From Tribonema minus (Eukaryota; Sar; Xanthophyceae; Tribonematales; Tribonemataceae): DNA of 64,000 nucleotides. Positions within the stretch are counted from its first letter, which is position 1; each line of letters begins with the position of its first letter. This document shows positions 46,622-59,143 of the stretch, one piece after another. Position numbers and translations under genes: made by a program. The stretch spans positions 372,001 through 436,000 of the forward strand of contig JAFCMP010000009.1 of assembly GCA_017506865.1 (NCBI GenBank), read 5' to 3'. Under the pieces are notes generated by a model, which saw nothing but the letters and a program-made list of their open reading frames with translations, was not told the DNA's origin and made no database searches.

Positions 46622-49600
46622 TCATCTCAGAGGCTTGAAGACTGCATCCATACATGCATACCCATCAGAGGAGCCCATCGCGTGGCTGAGCTGCCGTGGC
46701 TCGCACAGGCCGTGCCTGCGCCAGCAGCAGCGGCAGGGCCGGCAGCACAGACTCTGAGGCACGTTGTCCCTGCCGCCTCTCCCGTTGAAGCTGCGCCTGC
46801 CAGTGACGACGGCAGCGGCAGCAGTGGCAGCGAGCCTCGAGGCACAGCTGCAGCCTAGGCAAAGCTTCGCCATAGGCGCCCGCTGCAGCTTGGCGGCGTC
46901 GCACAGCGCCCTCTGCTTGGCCATGTCCAGCTGGGACCGGTAGGCGAGCGCGTTCAGCTGCGACTGGAGCGTTGAGCACTGGTGCTGCGACTGCTCGAGC
47001 CGCTGCTGCGACTGCGTCAGCCGCTGCGTCAGCTGCCGGATCTGACGGCGGCTGAGGCGCAGCTGCAGCACCAGCCCAGACTGCGCGTGGCAGATGGAGA
47101 CTATCCTGCTCCTGCTGAGCTGCTGCGCCGACTGGCCGCTCGTGTCGTGCCGCAGGGTGTCCAGGCTGCACTCGTCCCTGTGCAGGTCCCTGTCCTGGCG
47201 GCGCGAGGCATCTCGAATGCCTGCAGTAACATATAAGCACGGCAGTCATCAAAGGTGTGAGAGACAGAAGCTCCTGCCGAGTCATGCTGCTGAAAAGGCG
47301 CATTGAGCTCACAAGTAGACCACATCAAACATACATCGCATGGGACTGTTTGTGTCACAAATTGTGTGACTATCAACCACGTGCATACATCGGCGCAAGT
47401 GGGTGAAGAACACTTACTGCGCTAGTCTACCCCTGACCCCGTAACCAAAGTACATATATATGAACTTCAACTTCAAGTAGCGATGATAAGGTGTCACTCT
47501 GCGTGCGTTTGCCAGCTGACGCCCAATCAGATCACCAGGTGCCCCTTACATAGTAGAATGTGAATAACCATAGCAAGCATGTCCGAGACACAGCAAGCCA
47601 ACATACGATACTTTGTCACAACAAGCATGGCAGGTAGCATAACGCAAGCACAGTAAATCCATGTCTCACTGCAGCCATGATCAGTACCTGTCATTACAAA
47701 GTACACTCAGTCAAAGATACTGTGTGTGCACCAAGGCTGACATGATGATTTGGGCACCTGCTTCGCTGACTAGACAAGCAACTGCTCTGCAAAGTGCACA
47801 TGGAAGGAAAAGCACCGGCCTTGGACAACCATGATAGTGCTTGGTGCTTTAAAAGCCTGCTTGCAGGCGTCGCCAAACAGTTTGCCTTCATACATGAATC
47901 CAGTACCTATGTGTGGCATTTTCACGCTGTCTCCATTTTCTCAATGGAGAGTCATTAGCAGATCCACACTTCAACGTATTGCCTTGTTCCCAGCTTTCCT
48001 GCATCCTTGTCACAAGATGCTGTTGAGCATGCTTAGTTTACAAAAGCAGGTACAGCAGATATACAAGACATCCACTTTGATTCCCCACATGCATGGTCAC
48101 TGAAGTACACGTAGTACCTCTGGGCATCTGTATGCTGCATTTGGCAAAGTCTACACCATCATACCTGTGTGGCAGCGGCGGCAGTAGAAGGACCCCTCCT
48201 GGACGGCCCAACGCCACACAGCACTAGGGCACATGGGCACGCCCTTCAGCACCTGAGGGTGACAAGGGAGAAGGTGGTGCGCATGTGTGTGAGTACCAGT
48301 TGAAGTTGCAACTCAGGGTCTGATTAGCCATTTTCAGAAAACAAAGGCACACTTGGAAGTACAAAGCCATATTTAGTGCTTTGTATAGCATCATCATGTC
48401 ACCCGGCTTTGCATGTGTTTGTGCTTGCACAGCATGGAAACCCTTGCAGGCAACTTCGGTGAATCTATTACGCATTTAATTGAAGTTTGACATTGAGGGG
48501 ATGATGAGTGAGAGCCTGTCAAGTTTGAATCAGCTCATTTCACATGGAGAAGAGCGTGCAGGCACGTAGATTCCACGCCGCAACGTAGCCAGTGCAATAA
48601 GAGTACTTCCGGTGTACTTCAAGTACAAAAAAAAAGTGCTTCCAGTGTACTCGTACAAATATGCAGGCAATGGGTGCCTTGTTGATACGCCAAATGAGTC
48701 ATGCCATGATGTGGTCATCATGGCGTACGATTCACTTTTTATGATATAAACTGAACTGCATGGCACTTGAGACTACAACTCAAGCGATTGGACGATTCAG
48801 AAAAAAAGGAATCTGAATCTACCTAGACTACGAATATTGCTGATTGCACTTCATTTGTATAGAGGGCGATAATGACTTGTCGCACCACATGTTTCGCGAA
48901 ATCCATCATGAAAACAGGGCAGATGCACACTCAGTCGGAGAATGAAGTCAAGCTCACCAGGTTCTTGACCTTAAGCTTGCTGAAAAACTCCCTCGGCACT
49001 GTGGTGAGCGCACGTTGCACATCCACCTACAAGCAATAGTGCACATGGCAACATGAGTAAAATGTGAGACTTCTCATTGCAAAGCAGGCAAGGATCACAA
49101 AAGCAGGCAACGTTCACAAAACCAGGGCAAGCACAGTCATGGGGATACACAGTGTGGATAAGCTCGTTGTGATATCAGTTTCCTTGGAACCTCAGCGTAC
49201 CTCAGTGCCAGGATTGTCAAATGGTGCAGCTGCCAGAAGAACATAATTTCATTCAAAGGAAGGACTCGCATGACTATGTACATACTCATGTGGTCTACGC
49301 ACATGAGTGCAGTGCACGAGGCACCTGTACATTCGGCATACCATTGCACACCTGCATACGCCCCACGAATGGCATGCTGCTCTGGCCCTCCCAGCCGACC
49401 CTGATGACTCGATGCTCCAATCACCTCGCCCCCATGATGAGCATCCTGCAAACATCCCAGGGCAGCGCGTGATGATGCTCAGCACATTGCACACAAGCCA
49501 TTGACACGATGACGACAACGTCAGTGATATGTACCTACTTCAAGTAGATGGATACAATTCTGTGGGGCGCCGCAGGAATGGCAGGACGTGCCTGCGATGC

Positions 49601-51466
49601 ACATCTCTCACGGAAACGAATCAAAAGATCGTAGAGCGCTAGTTGACAAAGTGTGGTGAGCCGCAAGTGCCATCCACCACCAACGTGGTCGCTGCTGCTG
49701 CAGTCATTGGCCACGAGTCAAACAGTGCCATCATATCCACAGTAGTCAAAAGCACATCCCTCACATGACTTGGCCACAAATAACACGTATATGCTCACCG
49801 GGCCCACATTGGTCCCACGAGGCTGGTCTCCACCGCCAGTCCGGTACATCCCTCCACCAGTTCACTGCTGAACTCCTCCGTTGAACTTCCAACACGTGAA
49901 CCATCCGCTGGTGCAGCCAGAGGCGTGGTCTCCGTTGTGTTGAGGCGCAGCTCCTGCAGCCCCTGCGCAATGAGCGCGTTCACCTCGCCCCGCTCTTGTT
50001 CCTCGAGCCACTTTCGCATCCTAGCAACTGCAGGCAGAAGAAGAATGGAGGATCAGCGTGTGAGGTGTCACGACAGTGTGCAGAGCCAATTTCAGCTGAT
50101 GCAAGTCCGCAAAGCTTGTGCAGGTCGTGATTACGTTCAGTCACGTAATGAGAGTCAACGCATACAATGGCCTGCCGGTGAGCCATTGACGCCACAGTGC
50201 TCGCGGTCGAGGTTTGTGCCAGCATTTCATGCCTCAGACATGGACACACAGACTATGCCCTTGCTGCTCGTGCGCCGAAGAGTAATGACAGGCATCCTTG
50301 TCTTGGTGAATTGACAATGCCCCAAAGTGATTCAAGCCAACACTGCCGTACCAAAGCCAATCGGCGCAAGGTTGGTTCGCTTGCACGCACTGTGCTAATG
50401 GCTCGTCTGACCTTACACCTGCTGAAACTGACGAGTGCAACATACAATATGCACACAGCAGCAACTCACCACTGTGCAGCCTGCGCTGTGTGTTGCTTTC
50501 CACCATCCCAGCAACGGCAGCTCGTCCTTTCAAGTACGTCGCAACTGCGCTCCTCAGGATGGTGCCCATTACGCTGATTACGCTCATCACACACAACACC
50601 ACTGCGCCCCGTGGCATCACCGCAAACACAAATGTACAAACAAGAGCCGCAAGCATGAATATGACAGCGCCTATCATGCTGCTGCTCCGGCCGAATAACT
50701 GTAACTCTCCCCCGATGTCTGTCAAAGGTGTGGTTGGTTGTAGTGGGTCGCAAGGAGGCCTGTGGGCAAGAACGATAACAGCAAGGGGTAGTATGAAGCG
50801 TCAGCATTGATCGCAGCATGGCTCTCTCATGGATCATGAACATCATAGCACTCATGAATCAATTCGCTGAAAAGTGTGCACAAGCCCAGAGGGGTAAGTC
50901 ACCAAAGTCCTGCGGAAAGGTCCACTGCTCGTTTGGCATGTCAGAGGTGTGAGGACAAGCAGCCCATGCAATAGCAGCACCAAGTATGCTGATTTTGATT
51001 GCACAGTCTCCCAACAGCCCTGCTCTGCTTGAACAACCATGCACACTTGGCCATGCCGACAGTGTCTAGGTGTTTTTGCCAGATGCGGTTACACGCGCAC
51101 AGCTGATATCGCACAAGCATCAGCCATTTGCTCAAGAAGCCAGCAGCATGGTGCCAACAGGAGCAAGGGCATGTACTGGTCTTGATGCTGCACATCAGGC
51201 TGCACATCAGGCATCTGATCTGATTTTCAGCGATCGTACCGATGCTCCATGAGTGCTGTGTGTCGCCGCACTGCAAGTGTGTCGGTGCCGTGCAAAGGTG
51301 GGCGAAGAGCTAACAAGCAGCAGCACCCAAATCATCAGCTCACCTGTCGCCAAGCTGTGTAGGCTGCCTCCTGCGAGCCTTTGTTAGTCCCTCGGCAGTT
51401 ACCTGAAACCTCCAAACCGAAATAGTTCTGCCCCAAATAAGCCTCAAGTATATGGCGGTATGTATC
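46622..51466 (-). CDS. Multi-exon protein with membrane region, Cys-rich segment and coiled coil; family unknown
   Basis: Eight exons chain in phase: 51466-51344, 50924-50903, 50718-50470, 50027-49799, 49400-49352, 49026-48958, 48252-48165 and 47220-46622 (1428 nt, 475 aa without the N-terminus). Contents in order: DTYRHILEAYLGQNYFG; a 22-nt microexon WTFPQDF; two adjacent membrane helices (MIGAVIFMLAALVCTFVFAV; AVVLCVMSVISVMGTIL); RMRKWLEEQERGEVNALI; FFSKLKVKNL; and VPMCPSAVWRWAV followed by FYCRRCH, a possible metal site. A coiled coil rich in Gln/Arg/Leu (QIRQLTQRLTQSQQRLEQ) is followed by a Cys-rich tail. The first exon is unresolved: an Arg-rich, transit-peptide-like frame (ATG at 51943, VRLGRASEQ) lies upstream, so a plastid location is possible. 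The function is not known to me. Confidence 0.62.
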
Positions 51467-51999
51467 CTGATGCAAGCAGAGAGAGGCGTGGCTGCGACTG
51501 GCAGGATGCAGCGGTGAACTTAGCATAGAGCAGGCGCGCCAGGCTCAAAGCAGGTATGCAGCATGCAACACTAACAACAGGCACGCTCATGTGCCAAACT
51601 TGACGTAGGTTGCATGAACGAAGTCCCGGCATACGCAGTTCGAGGGACTTAGCAGAAGCATCGCGTGAGCTTGCAAGCAATGATCGATGTAGCCTACTGA
51701 TTTATATCCCCAAAACTCAGCTGCATTGCAGTAGTAAGCACTTCGTAAACATCAACTGCTCGCTCGCTCGGCCGAGCCGAACGTGTCTCCGCCGCCGCCG
51801 CGCCGTAGTCCTTCGTAGCTGCGAGCTACACGCGACTGGTCTGCTTAGAACCGCATGCGCGCCAAAGCAAGCTGCCAGCTCCATCATCACCGCCGCGCTG
51901 CAACGCATCAGAGCACAAATTCCTGCGCGATGCATCTGGACGTACGGGCACTTGAACTTCGTTCGCGGATCCGGGAGCTCCGACCGACACGCGCGCACT

Positions 52000-54900
52000 G
52001 CACGCCGCCAACCCGACGGCTGGCTGAGTGATTCCCGACTTAGTTACCTCCTGAACAATCACTCTGCAAGCCCACATATCGCCGTTCTCACGGCGCTACT
52101 CACGCGAGGTCGGGGGATCTCTTTCACGGATTGCGCTGCGGATCCAACGAGCCTTGCGCCTGGACAGAAGAGGAGAGCTTATCCATCACCTCAAGTACAT
52201 GATATCTGCGTGAAAGCACGCGTTGTAGTACTTCCACCGTGTAGCGTACTGCACATGCCGGACTGAGAGCTGGCAACGTCTGGTGCGCAGGCCGGATCTG
52301 GAGGCACGGCGTTGCAGATCACGTGATCATGTCGAGGGATGACGTCGGAGCGCGGGAAGCACTCACGGCAATTTGCGACCTCACGGGCAGCGCGAATATA
52401 GGCCCGGGCATGGAGAGTGCGAGAGCCGGGAAAGGAAGCGGCTGAGGTCAGTAGATCAGACATGACTTGCTGGCCAGCAGCAGTATTCACTGAGTATTGC
52501 TGCTGTGATGCATAACCATGCTTGCAAATGCAGGTAAAATATGCTGCACATGTAGAGCACAATCACAGCACCGATTGATACGTTACAGCTCTGCTCCTTG
52601 TACCATGTGTGTTGCCACACCTGCAGCTGAGAGCATGTGCATCAGTAAGCCTACCATGCTGCTTGCTTGCGTCACGGCAGGGCACAGCGCAATCTCTGTG
52701 TCGGCAACGGAACTGCCACAAAAGGGAAAAACAACATGCGAACTACGAAGTATTAGACGCCTTCCAATTCAGCGTGATATTCAATGTGAGCCGCACTTTG
52801 ACGCTTGACGACAATGTGAGTACATAGCACTTCACGACGCGCCCAGTGCTCCGCTCTCTCCCGTTGTTCAGCATGCATGAGCTTGATTGCAGAGCAGAGC
52901 GCATGTCAGCAACAACTTCGCTTGTTGGCACGGATTGAGCATGCTGCTTGCACATGCTCGTCAATGTGCCCATGTGGACAAGCTGATGCTGCACGTCCGC
53001 TACATAGTTTGTGCAATATCTGCGCATCCCCTCTATGGACAGCAGACATGGCTGCACAAACTAAGCTGCAAGCCATATGGAACGCATTGCTGCAACCTGG
53101 GCGTTGGAGCGCCTCGGGTATCCCCTGTGAGGGGGGTGCATTGGAATGATGACGAGGACGGCACGCTGACGGCAGCAATGGCAATGACATGGTCGGCAGT
53201 CTCAATTGTGTGTGTGTGTGAGGGGGGGGGGGGGGGGGGGGAGGGGAGGCTAATCAGCCTGGACAGGAATAGCTGCTGCAGGCCTGGCGGGGTCGTGTGA
53301 GTCACGCGAACCTTGGCTGCAGTGTACGAGCAAATGGCGGTGAGATTCCTTGCTTACTCTGCATTGTGATAAGGAGCCTGGCTTTCAACTGTATGTTAGG
53401 TATACGCGCAACGCTCTGCTGTGGGTAGTCAAGCGTTTGCATAGGCGCATGTGCTGAATTTGAATATTGGTCAGCACTCCACTTTAACTCAAGCTCAGTG
53501 CCCTATCGGAGGTGGGGTTGTCACTGCCAGGCAGCACACCAAGTCCTGTTGAAAAGGGGCCCCCTGACTTGGTCAGACACACACTCATTAAGTCATGATA
53601 TCAACATGGCAATGCAACTCTTCTTGCAACATCCAGTGTTCTCTTCACTGCTGCCAGCTGCCATGGCTGTTGGTGAATGTGGTCCTCAGCTGCCGACCCA
53701 TTGTCCTGCGCATGCCTAGCCTGTAAAGGCATGCTACTTTGTAAGATGCTGGTTTCTCTACAGTGCGGTAACTCTTGCAAACACGCTTGCAAGCGATCAG
53801 TCACAACACATGATACAGCAGGTACACAGCATGTTCAGCATGAAATGGCTTGATTTTCTACACACCTTGTCCAGTCTATCTTGCGAGCCTTGCGTTTGTG
53901 TGCATGCTCACCACTTGCACGGAAACAGTACGCGCCTTGTGTGTGAGTGACTGCAGTAACATGATTAGCGATTTCAACATCATTAACTCACGTTTGAGTG
54001 AGCACAAACAATTGGTGCAGCAGTGCTGCACCGCATGCCGCCCGCATCCGGAACCTTCAACACCTGACATTCGCATATTGTACACCCCATGTCATGAAAC
54101 GCACAAGGTGAAAACCAGCAGGGGCGGTAGTCAAACCTCAGCAAGGATCGCCGTGATGAGGAACAATCAATCTTTCAATATTCAAGTGTCACAGGAACGT
54201 CCGTCGTCCTAAGCAATTGCAGGTGTTTATGCCTGGATGTCTGCACAACACTGCATCTCAGCTGCTGAGTGGCCTTGATATATCACTGCACGCTGACAGG
54301 TGCCGCACCACTACAGCAGCACCCATGTCCCCTCATGCAGCGCTGCAGAGTGCCGGTGTAACGTGACACGACGCCGCATCTTCAGTACCATCCCATGGCG
54401 CATTCCTGTGAAGTAGAAGGAAGACAGCAGCAGAAAGTGTTACTCATGATGGCAGACGTTAAACACACGCAGTATGTTGTCCCCCAAAGCATGATGCGCC
54501 TGCTTTGACGGAAAAAATTACATGTAGATGCCACATGGTATGGAAACTTCAGCAATGCTTCCAGATCCATGAGATTACACTGTCATTACAGCATGACATG
54601 TACACTAACGTGCTAGTGCCAGCATAAGAAAGAAACCATTGTCATCAGGGTGTGGTGCTGCATGAAGATGTCTCACAAACAATCACAAACAATTGAGCAC
54701 AGGAGCTGCATTGAAGTATGAGAAACAGACAGCAACTGTGCGGTGCTGCCATGTCACATGTACTGTGTGTATGGCTTGTACCTGTTGACGCCACTGCTAT
54801 GCTAGCATTGCACTCCATAGCCTTGCGTCACCCCTTGCAGTTGATGAGGGAGACTTGCACGCAGCTCATCGGACTCACACGCGCAAGCAGACAGAGCAGG

Positions 54901-55250
54901 CAGAAGTTGTCAGCACTTATTTAGAGCAACATTTGCGTTAAACACATACTTTAGTGTACATTCTTGTTCATTCATATTACATGTACACAACACCGTATCA
55001 ACATTTGGTTTGCACACCAACGTATCATCATTTGGGCTGCATCTTCTTGCTTAGGCCGTCACCAACATGTTGTACGCAGATGCTGCCGCAGATAACTATG
55101 CACTAACACATGCCGATTGGCCCGCAGCACACATCAAGAGCGAACTGAACGTATAGCATTATCTGTTGTCGCCCCGCCCCATTCTGCTGATGACACACTT
55201 GCGAACAATTCATGTGGCATTCGACGACGCATTGTCCAGCGCAACGCGCA
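52000..55250. other. No supported gene; poly-G tract
   Basis: About 3.2 kb without an assignable frame. A tract of some 20 consecutive G occurs at 53,222-53,243 just after a (gt)n run, in a stretch (53,090-53,215) whose plus frame GAPRVSPVRGVHWNDDED might be an exon of an unknown gene. Elsewhere only short unrelated frames occur. AT-rich DNA at 54,900-55,050 precedes the LINE insertion. Confidence 0.4.
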
Positions 55251-55263
55251 GTGACAAGTACTT
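55251..55263. repeat. Target-site duplication of LINE copy B, left copy
   Basis: The 13-mer gtgacaagtactt occurs here, abutting the LINE 3' end, and again at 59025-59037 beyond its 5' end. It is what target-primed insertion leaves. Confidence 0.75.
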
Positions 55264-55369
55264 TTTATTAATTCTCGCTCAGGGCGCGAAAAAGCCCAGA
55301 TGATTGGCATCTAGCTGTAAGGAATCTACATGTCGTATGACAGTCTGAAAGTGTCGCAACGACAACCAC

Positions 55370-57955
55370 TCAAACGCCGCCGCCGCCAAATGGCATCTCG
55401 GGGTCCTCCCCTACGTCCTCCTCCATGTGCCCCCCCCCCCTGGATTCTGCCATGTGTGTCATGACACGGCCAGAGTACGCCATGTGGAGCGCTGCCGACA
55501 GTGCCGAGCGTAAGCGCGCCAGGGCGATGCCCTTGAGAGCTTTAGGGCGCGCTCCTCCGGGCACTGACATCCTGCTGGCATACTCCGTCGCCACAGCCTC
55601 CAGCAGCTCCCGCCCCTGCTCCCCGATGCTGCCAAATGACCCTATTGCCAATGTGGCAAGTTTGTAGCAATTCTGATCATAATGACCAGAATAGTGGGTA
55701 GTCTTGGCGGCCTCTTGGTCGCGGCAGCATCGCTCGGGGTCTGCTGCAGTCTTCGCCGCCCGCGACGCCACCTGTGCCTCGAAGCAGGTAACGTCCACCA
55801 TGAGCGGTAGGTGGCGTGTCGGGTCGTCGTAGCCGGTCACCGGGAAGGCGTCGGCAGGCAGCACGATGTCCATCCTGCGACTCCCCGGCGGCCCGGCGGA
55901 CCCCAGAAACGGCGTGTAGTCCTCGTCCACCAGTCCCGTTTTGAGGTATTGCCGCAGGAGGCGCTGCGTGGCCCTCTTGACGCTATTGTGGACAATGGTG
56001 TCGTGCGCCTTGACGCGTGGCGCTTGACACAGCCGTGCATGCAGGGTGCCGCCCGGCGACTTCCCGCACAGCTTGCAGCCTGCCGTCTGCTCCTCTACTA
56101 CGATGGCGCGTTTGACGGCCAGCTGCCAGGATAGGCCATCGAACGAAGCCGTTGTGGAGTACATGGGCTCGTTGAGGAATGCCATGCCGATCGAGTGCAT
56201 GTGGCGCTGCGACCGGAATCGAGCAAGTGCTTGCGTGCGTTGCGTGCCCTGCGGCAGCTGTTGCAGGTCCGCCTCCACCTTATCTGCAAGCTCGGTAGCG
56301 ACGGCATCTGCAAGCGCACTCTGATTGGGGCGCTTCAGGCTACACTGCAACTGCAGAGCACTGGCGTCAAGTACGCAAGCAGCATCCGCACCAGTGCCAC
56401 CACCTGCTGTCGGCCGCAGCGGCGGCTGCTGCGTAGGTGGTTGCTGCTGCAGTGGCGTTAGCGCTGGTGGCAGTATATGTTCCAGCTTGTCACCCGTTGC
56501 TGCACGTAGAGATGTGGCAGCTGTGGCGATCGTCCGCATGAGGGGCAGGCGCGCCACCTCTGCTGCTGCTGCGCCTTGTAGCATTGCTGGTGTGGAACGC
56601 GCAGCGCCTGCATTGACGGCTGCCGCTGCTGCGTGCGCTGGTGCTGCAGCTGTGCCGCCTGCCGTTGCTGCTGCTGCCAGTGGTGTTGCTGCTGCCGCAG
56701 GTGTTGGTGCAGCACCTGCCGCATTGGCCGCTGCCACCGCCATTGCCGCTGTCGCAGCCGGCACGGTTGCGGCGCCGCCTGCCGACGCTGCTCCTGTTGC
56801 AGGTGCTGCAGCAGCCCTTAGGCTAGTAGGGCCTGTAGCAGCTGTATTGCCTATGCCCGCAGCCGCTGCTGTTGATGCTGCAGTTAGTGATGCCGCCGAG
56901 GCCACTTGAGGTGCAACATGTGCTGCCGCTGCTGCAGCAGCCTCTGATGCTGGAGCAGCTGCTGCTGCCGCCGCTGCTGCTGCCGCCGGAGTAGTTGCGC
57001 CGTGCGCCGCCGCTGCTGCTGCTGCCGCTGGTGCCGCCTGTGCTGCCGCCGCGGCCCCTGATCCAGCGGCAGCTGCGTCGTGTGTTGCCGGAATGGCTGC
57101 GCCATAAGCGCGGCCAGCCGCTGATGCAGTTGCCGCTGCCGGAGCGGTCGCGCCTCCACTGGCAACCGCCGCTGCCGCTGTAACAGTTGCCGCTGCTGAT
57201 GCTGCTGGTGCTGGTGCTGCTGCCGCTGCTGCCGGTGTCGCTTGTGTTGCCGCATCCTCAGCAGCGTTGTCTGCAGCCGCTTGAGGAGCCGCCTGCTGCA
57301 GCACCCCCGCCCATCCAGAGAGTGCTGGTTGCAGCGCTTGCAACGTGCCCGCCACATACGCAGCATCAGCGATGTCGCAGGCGCTGGTAATGCCAAGGCC
57401 GCCATGCCGTGTTGGGAGTCGCGCTTGCTGTAAGGCTGGGCCGTGCGCTGCCAGATGGAAGTGGGCCCCACTTTGCTCAAACTGGCGCCAGGTCTGGCCT
57501 GGTGGCTGCAGGCCCATTGAGTGCTCAAGCACCCACTGCGTGACCCGATCCCACTCCTTGGCGGCTGGCGCTGTCTGCGTAGTGGGAATGGTGCGCAGGC
57601 AGTACGTCATGCGAGGCACCACGCAGTAGCGCAGTAACCTGAACATAGCCCTCGGAGATGTCAGGCGCGCGCATCGCTCTGCAAATCGAGCCCCTGCCCC
57701 GCCTGCACCCGCTTCCCTGCGCAGCCATGCGTCCACAAAGCTGCTGTGGCCCACCGGCACCCCCAGCAACACAGCTCCACGGTTCTGATTTTCATCCGTA
57801 TCCCCCACTAGCTGAACGCCCAGCTGCTGCAGCAGTTGCCGCTCGTGGTCTGTCACCACATGCCCCTGCCAGGCAGCGCGCGTGACTTGGTGAGGTTTAG
57901 CTCCAGCCCCACCTCCGCAAGTGTTGTTTGAGCTGCGCCACCGCCTGTATGTCAT
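55370..57955 (-). pseudogene. C-terminal ORF of LINE copy B: RT thumb, Ala-rich linker, zinc knuckle, endonuclease
   Basis: About 860 codons are open. After a short out-of-frame lead, the RT thumb/connection begins (HVVTDHERQLLQQLGVQL, LLGVPVGHSSFVDAWLRRE). A linker of roughly 200 residues that is mostly Ala with Pro, Thr and Gln follows. Then comes a CCHC-like knuckle CKLCGKSPGG followed by LHARLC, and a restriction-like endonuclease core: RRMDIV (Asp), then LPLMVDVTC (Asp), then DPERCCRDQEAAKTTHYSGH. The C-terminal nuclease order is that of R2/NeSL-type LINEs. The linker is unusual for the class. In a complete element this would be continuous with the RT frame; two one-base shifts now separate them. 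Confidence 0.85.
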
Positions 57956-58973
57956 CCTGAGTCAGCGTGCAAGCGCCTGTTCGGACGTTGGCATCGTCCA
58001 TGTAGGCGCCCATCCGCCTCCGCGCGCGCTGCGCAGCCGCCGCCTCATTGAACCGTTTCAAGCACTGAGCAATGGCGCCGCAGAAGAGCATCGGTGCCGC
58101 GGGGTCCCCCTGCTTAAACCCGCGCTGAGACATGATGATGCGCGTGGAGCCGTCAACGTGCTGGAACAGCAGGCGTGGCCGAGTGCGAACGTATGTGCCG
58201 ATGAAGTAGTCGAGGAAGTCCGGCAGCTGTGCTGCTACCCATTCCGCTGCCGCCAGGACGAACACCATGTTGAAGGCATTCTTGAGGTCCAGCATGAACT
58301 GCCAGTGACCGAGCTCATACGCGAGTTTGCCGGCCATGGCCGCTTTCTCCGCTCCTGCTGAGACGGCTACCCCATACTGCCCGTCTGGCTCAAGGAGCTC
58401 CGCCAGGAAGTCTTTGCGGTCTGCCACGTACACCGAAGTGCATAGTCGCTGCAGCACCTCGCCGCAAACGATGGGCCGCTGCTTAGCTGTACCATCTTCC
58501 TGTTGTTCTGCAAGTGGCGTCAGGCGCCCCGCGCCATGCAACTGCCAGAAGGCATCCGGCAGCCGCGCAGCCTCCCGCATAACGGTCTGAAGCCACCGTG
58601 TGAGGACAGCAGCAAACTCATGCCGTCCCCAGCTTGTGCGTAGCGCATCCTGCAGGTGGCTGTAGCGCAGCCCCGATGGGCCTGCTCCACTGTAAGGGCT
58701 TGCTCGCTGGATGAGCTTGGCAACCGTCTCTGGCTCAATTCCCTCCCCCTGTAACAGGCTGAGTTCTGCTGGCATGTCGGCTGCTTTTGCCACAAGCTGA
58801 TCAACCATGCCGGATAGCTCATGGAGTTGTTCCCCTGGCGCAGCGGGGGGGTGTTTGGACTGCATGGCGGCAAAGCAGTCATCATCAGGTATCGCCACCG
58901 TTTTGGGCTGAAGGAAACGCGCTGCCTGCTGTAGCCCCCCCCGTGTGCCCATGCACTGTAGGACGTAGGCGTA
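57897..58973 (-). pseudogene. Reverse transcriptase part of LINE copy B
   Basis: Encodes the palm and fingers of a non-LTR reverse transcriptase: GPSGLRYSHLQ, then KQRPIVCGEVLQRL, LDLKNAFNMV (first catalytic Asp), GFKQGDPAAPM, and AYMDDANV (YMDD box). The frame ends early at HLRRWGWS followed by a stop, because the next RT block, EVGLELNLTKS, lies in the -1 frame. The N-terminal zinc-finger and RGG domains of the element are absent from this copy. Confidence 0.88.
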
Positions 58974-59014
58974 CTAGTAGGCCATCCGCATCTCGTGGAG
59001 GCCTACTAGTATAT
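58974..59014. repeat. Hairpin at the 5' junction of LINE copy B
   Basis: tactagtaggcc at 58973-58984 is exactly inverse to ggcctactagta at 59000-59012. The 15-nt loop contains atccgcatctcgtg, whose inverse cacgagatgcggat reappears at 59086-59099 in the leader of copy C. The hairpin sits precisely where LINE homology starts, so it belongs to the insertion junction rather than to old flank. Confidence 0.7.
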
Positions 59015-59024
59015 TGTACTTTTT

Positions 59025-59037
59025 GTGACAAGTACTT
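59025..59037. repeat. Target-site duplication of LINE copy B, right copy
   Basis: Right-hand copy of gtgacaagtactt. It is followed at once by the region containing the alternating catgtacatata repeats (59,048-59,080) and the 5' leader of copy C. Confidence 0.75.
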
Positions 59038-59143
59038 CAGAAGTACATGGCATACATGTACATATACATGTACATATACAGCCTGCACGAGATGCGGATA
59101 GGTATGTAGCTGTAGCATGTAGCACCATGGCGTAGCAGAGATC

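Larger units (their letters stand above)
55264..59024 (-). mobile_element. LINE copy B (endonuclease-bearing non-LTR retrotransposon), 5'-deleted
   Basis: Minus-strand insertion bounded by the 13-bp duplications at 55251 and 59025. It ends with the 3' UTR and aataaaaag terminus. The coding part starts inside the reverse-transcriptase region (homology with copy C begins at 58973, codon for TYR before VLQC) and runs to the final stop at 55370. Preceding that point are about 50 nt of other sequence, which include cacgagatgcggat, a match to the 5' leader of copy C. It is nearly identical to copy C, with only scattered substitutions (for example Ser for Asn in LLQGEG context, Arg for Gly after MDDANV). 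Confidence 0.93.

Noticed and set aside
51717-51790. A J-domain start (VDVYEVLTT) as first exon of the coiled-coil gene
   Set aside because: No HPD motif follows, no GT donor closes the frame before a stop, and the phase to the next exon cannot be made; left unresolved.
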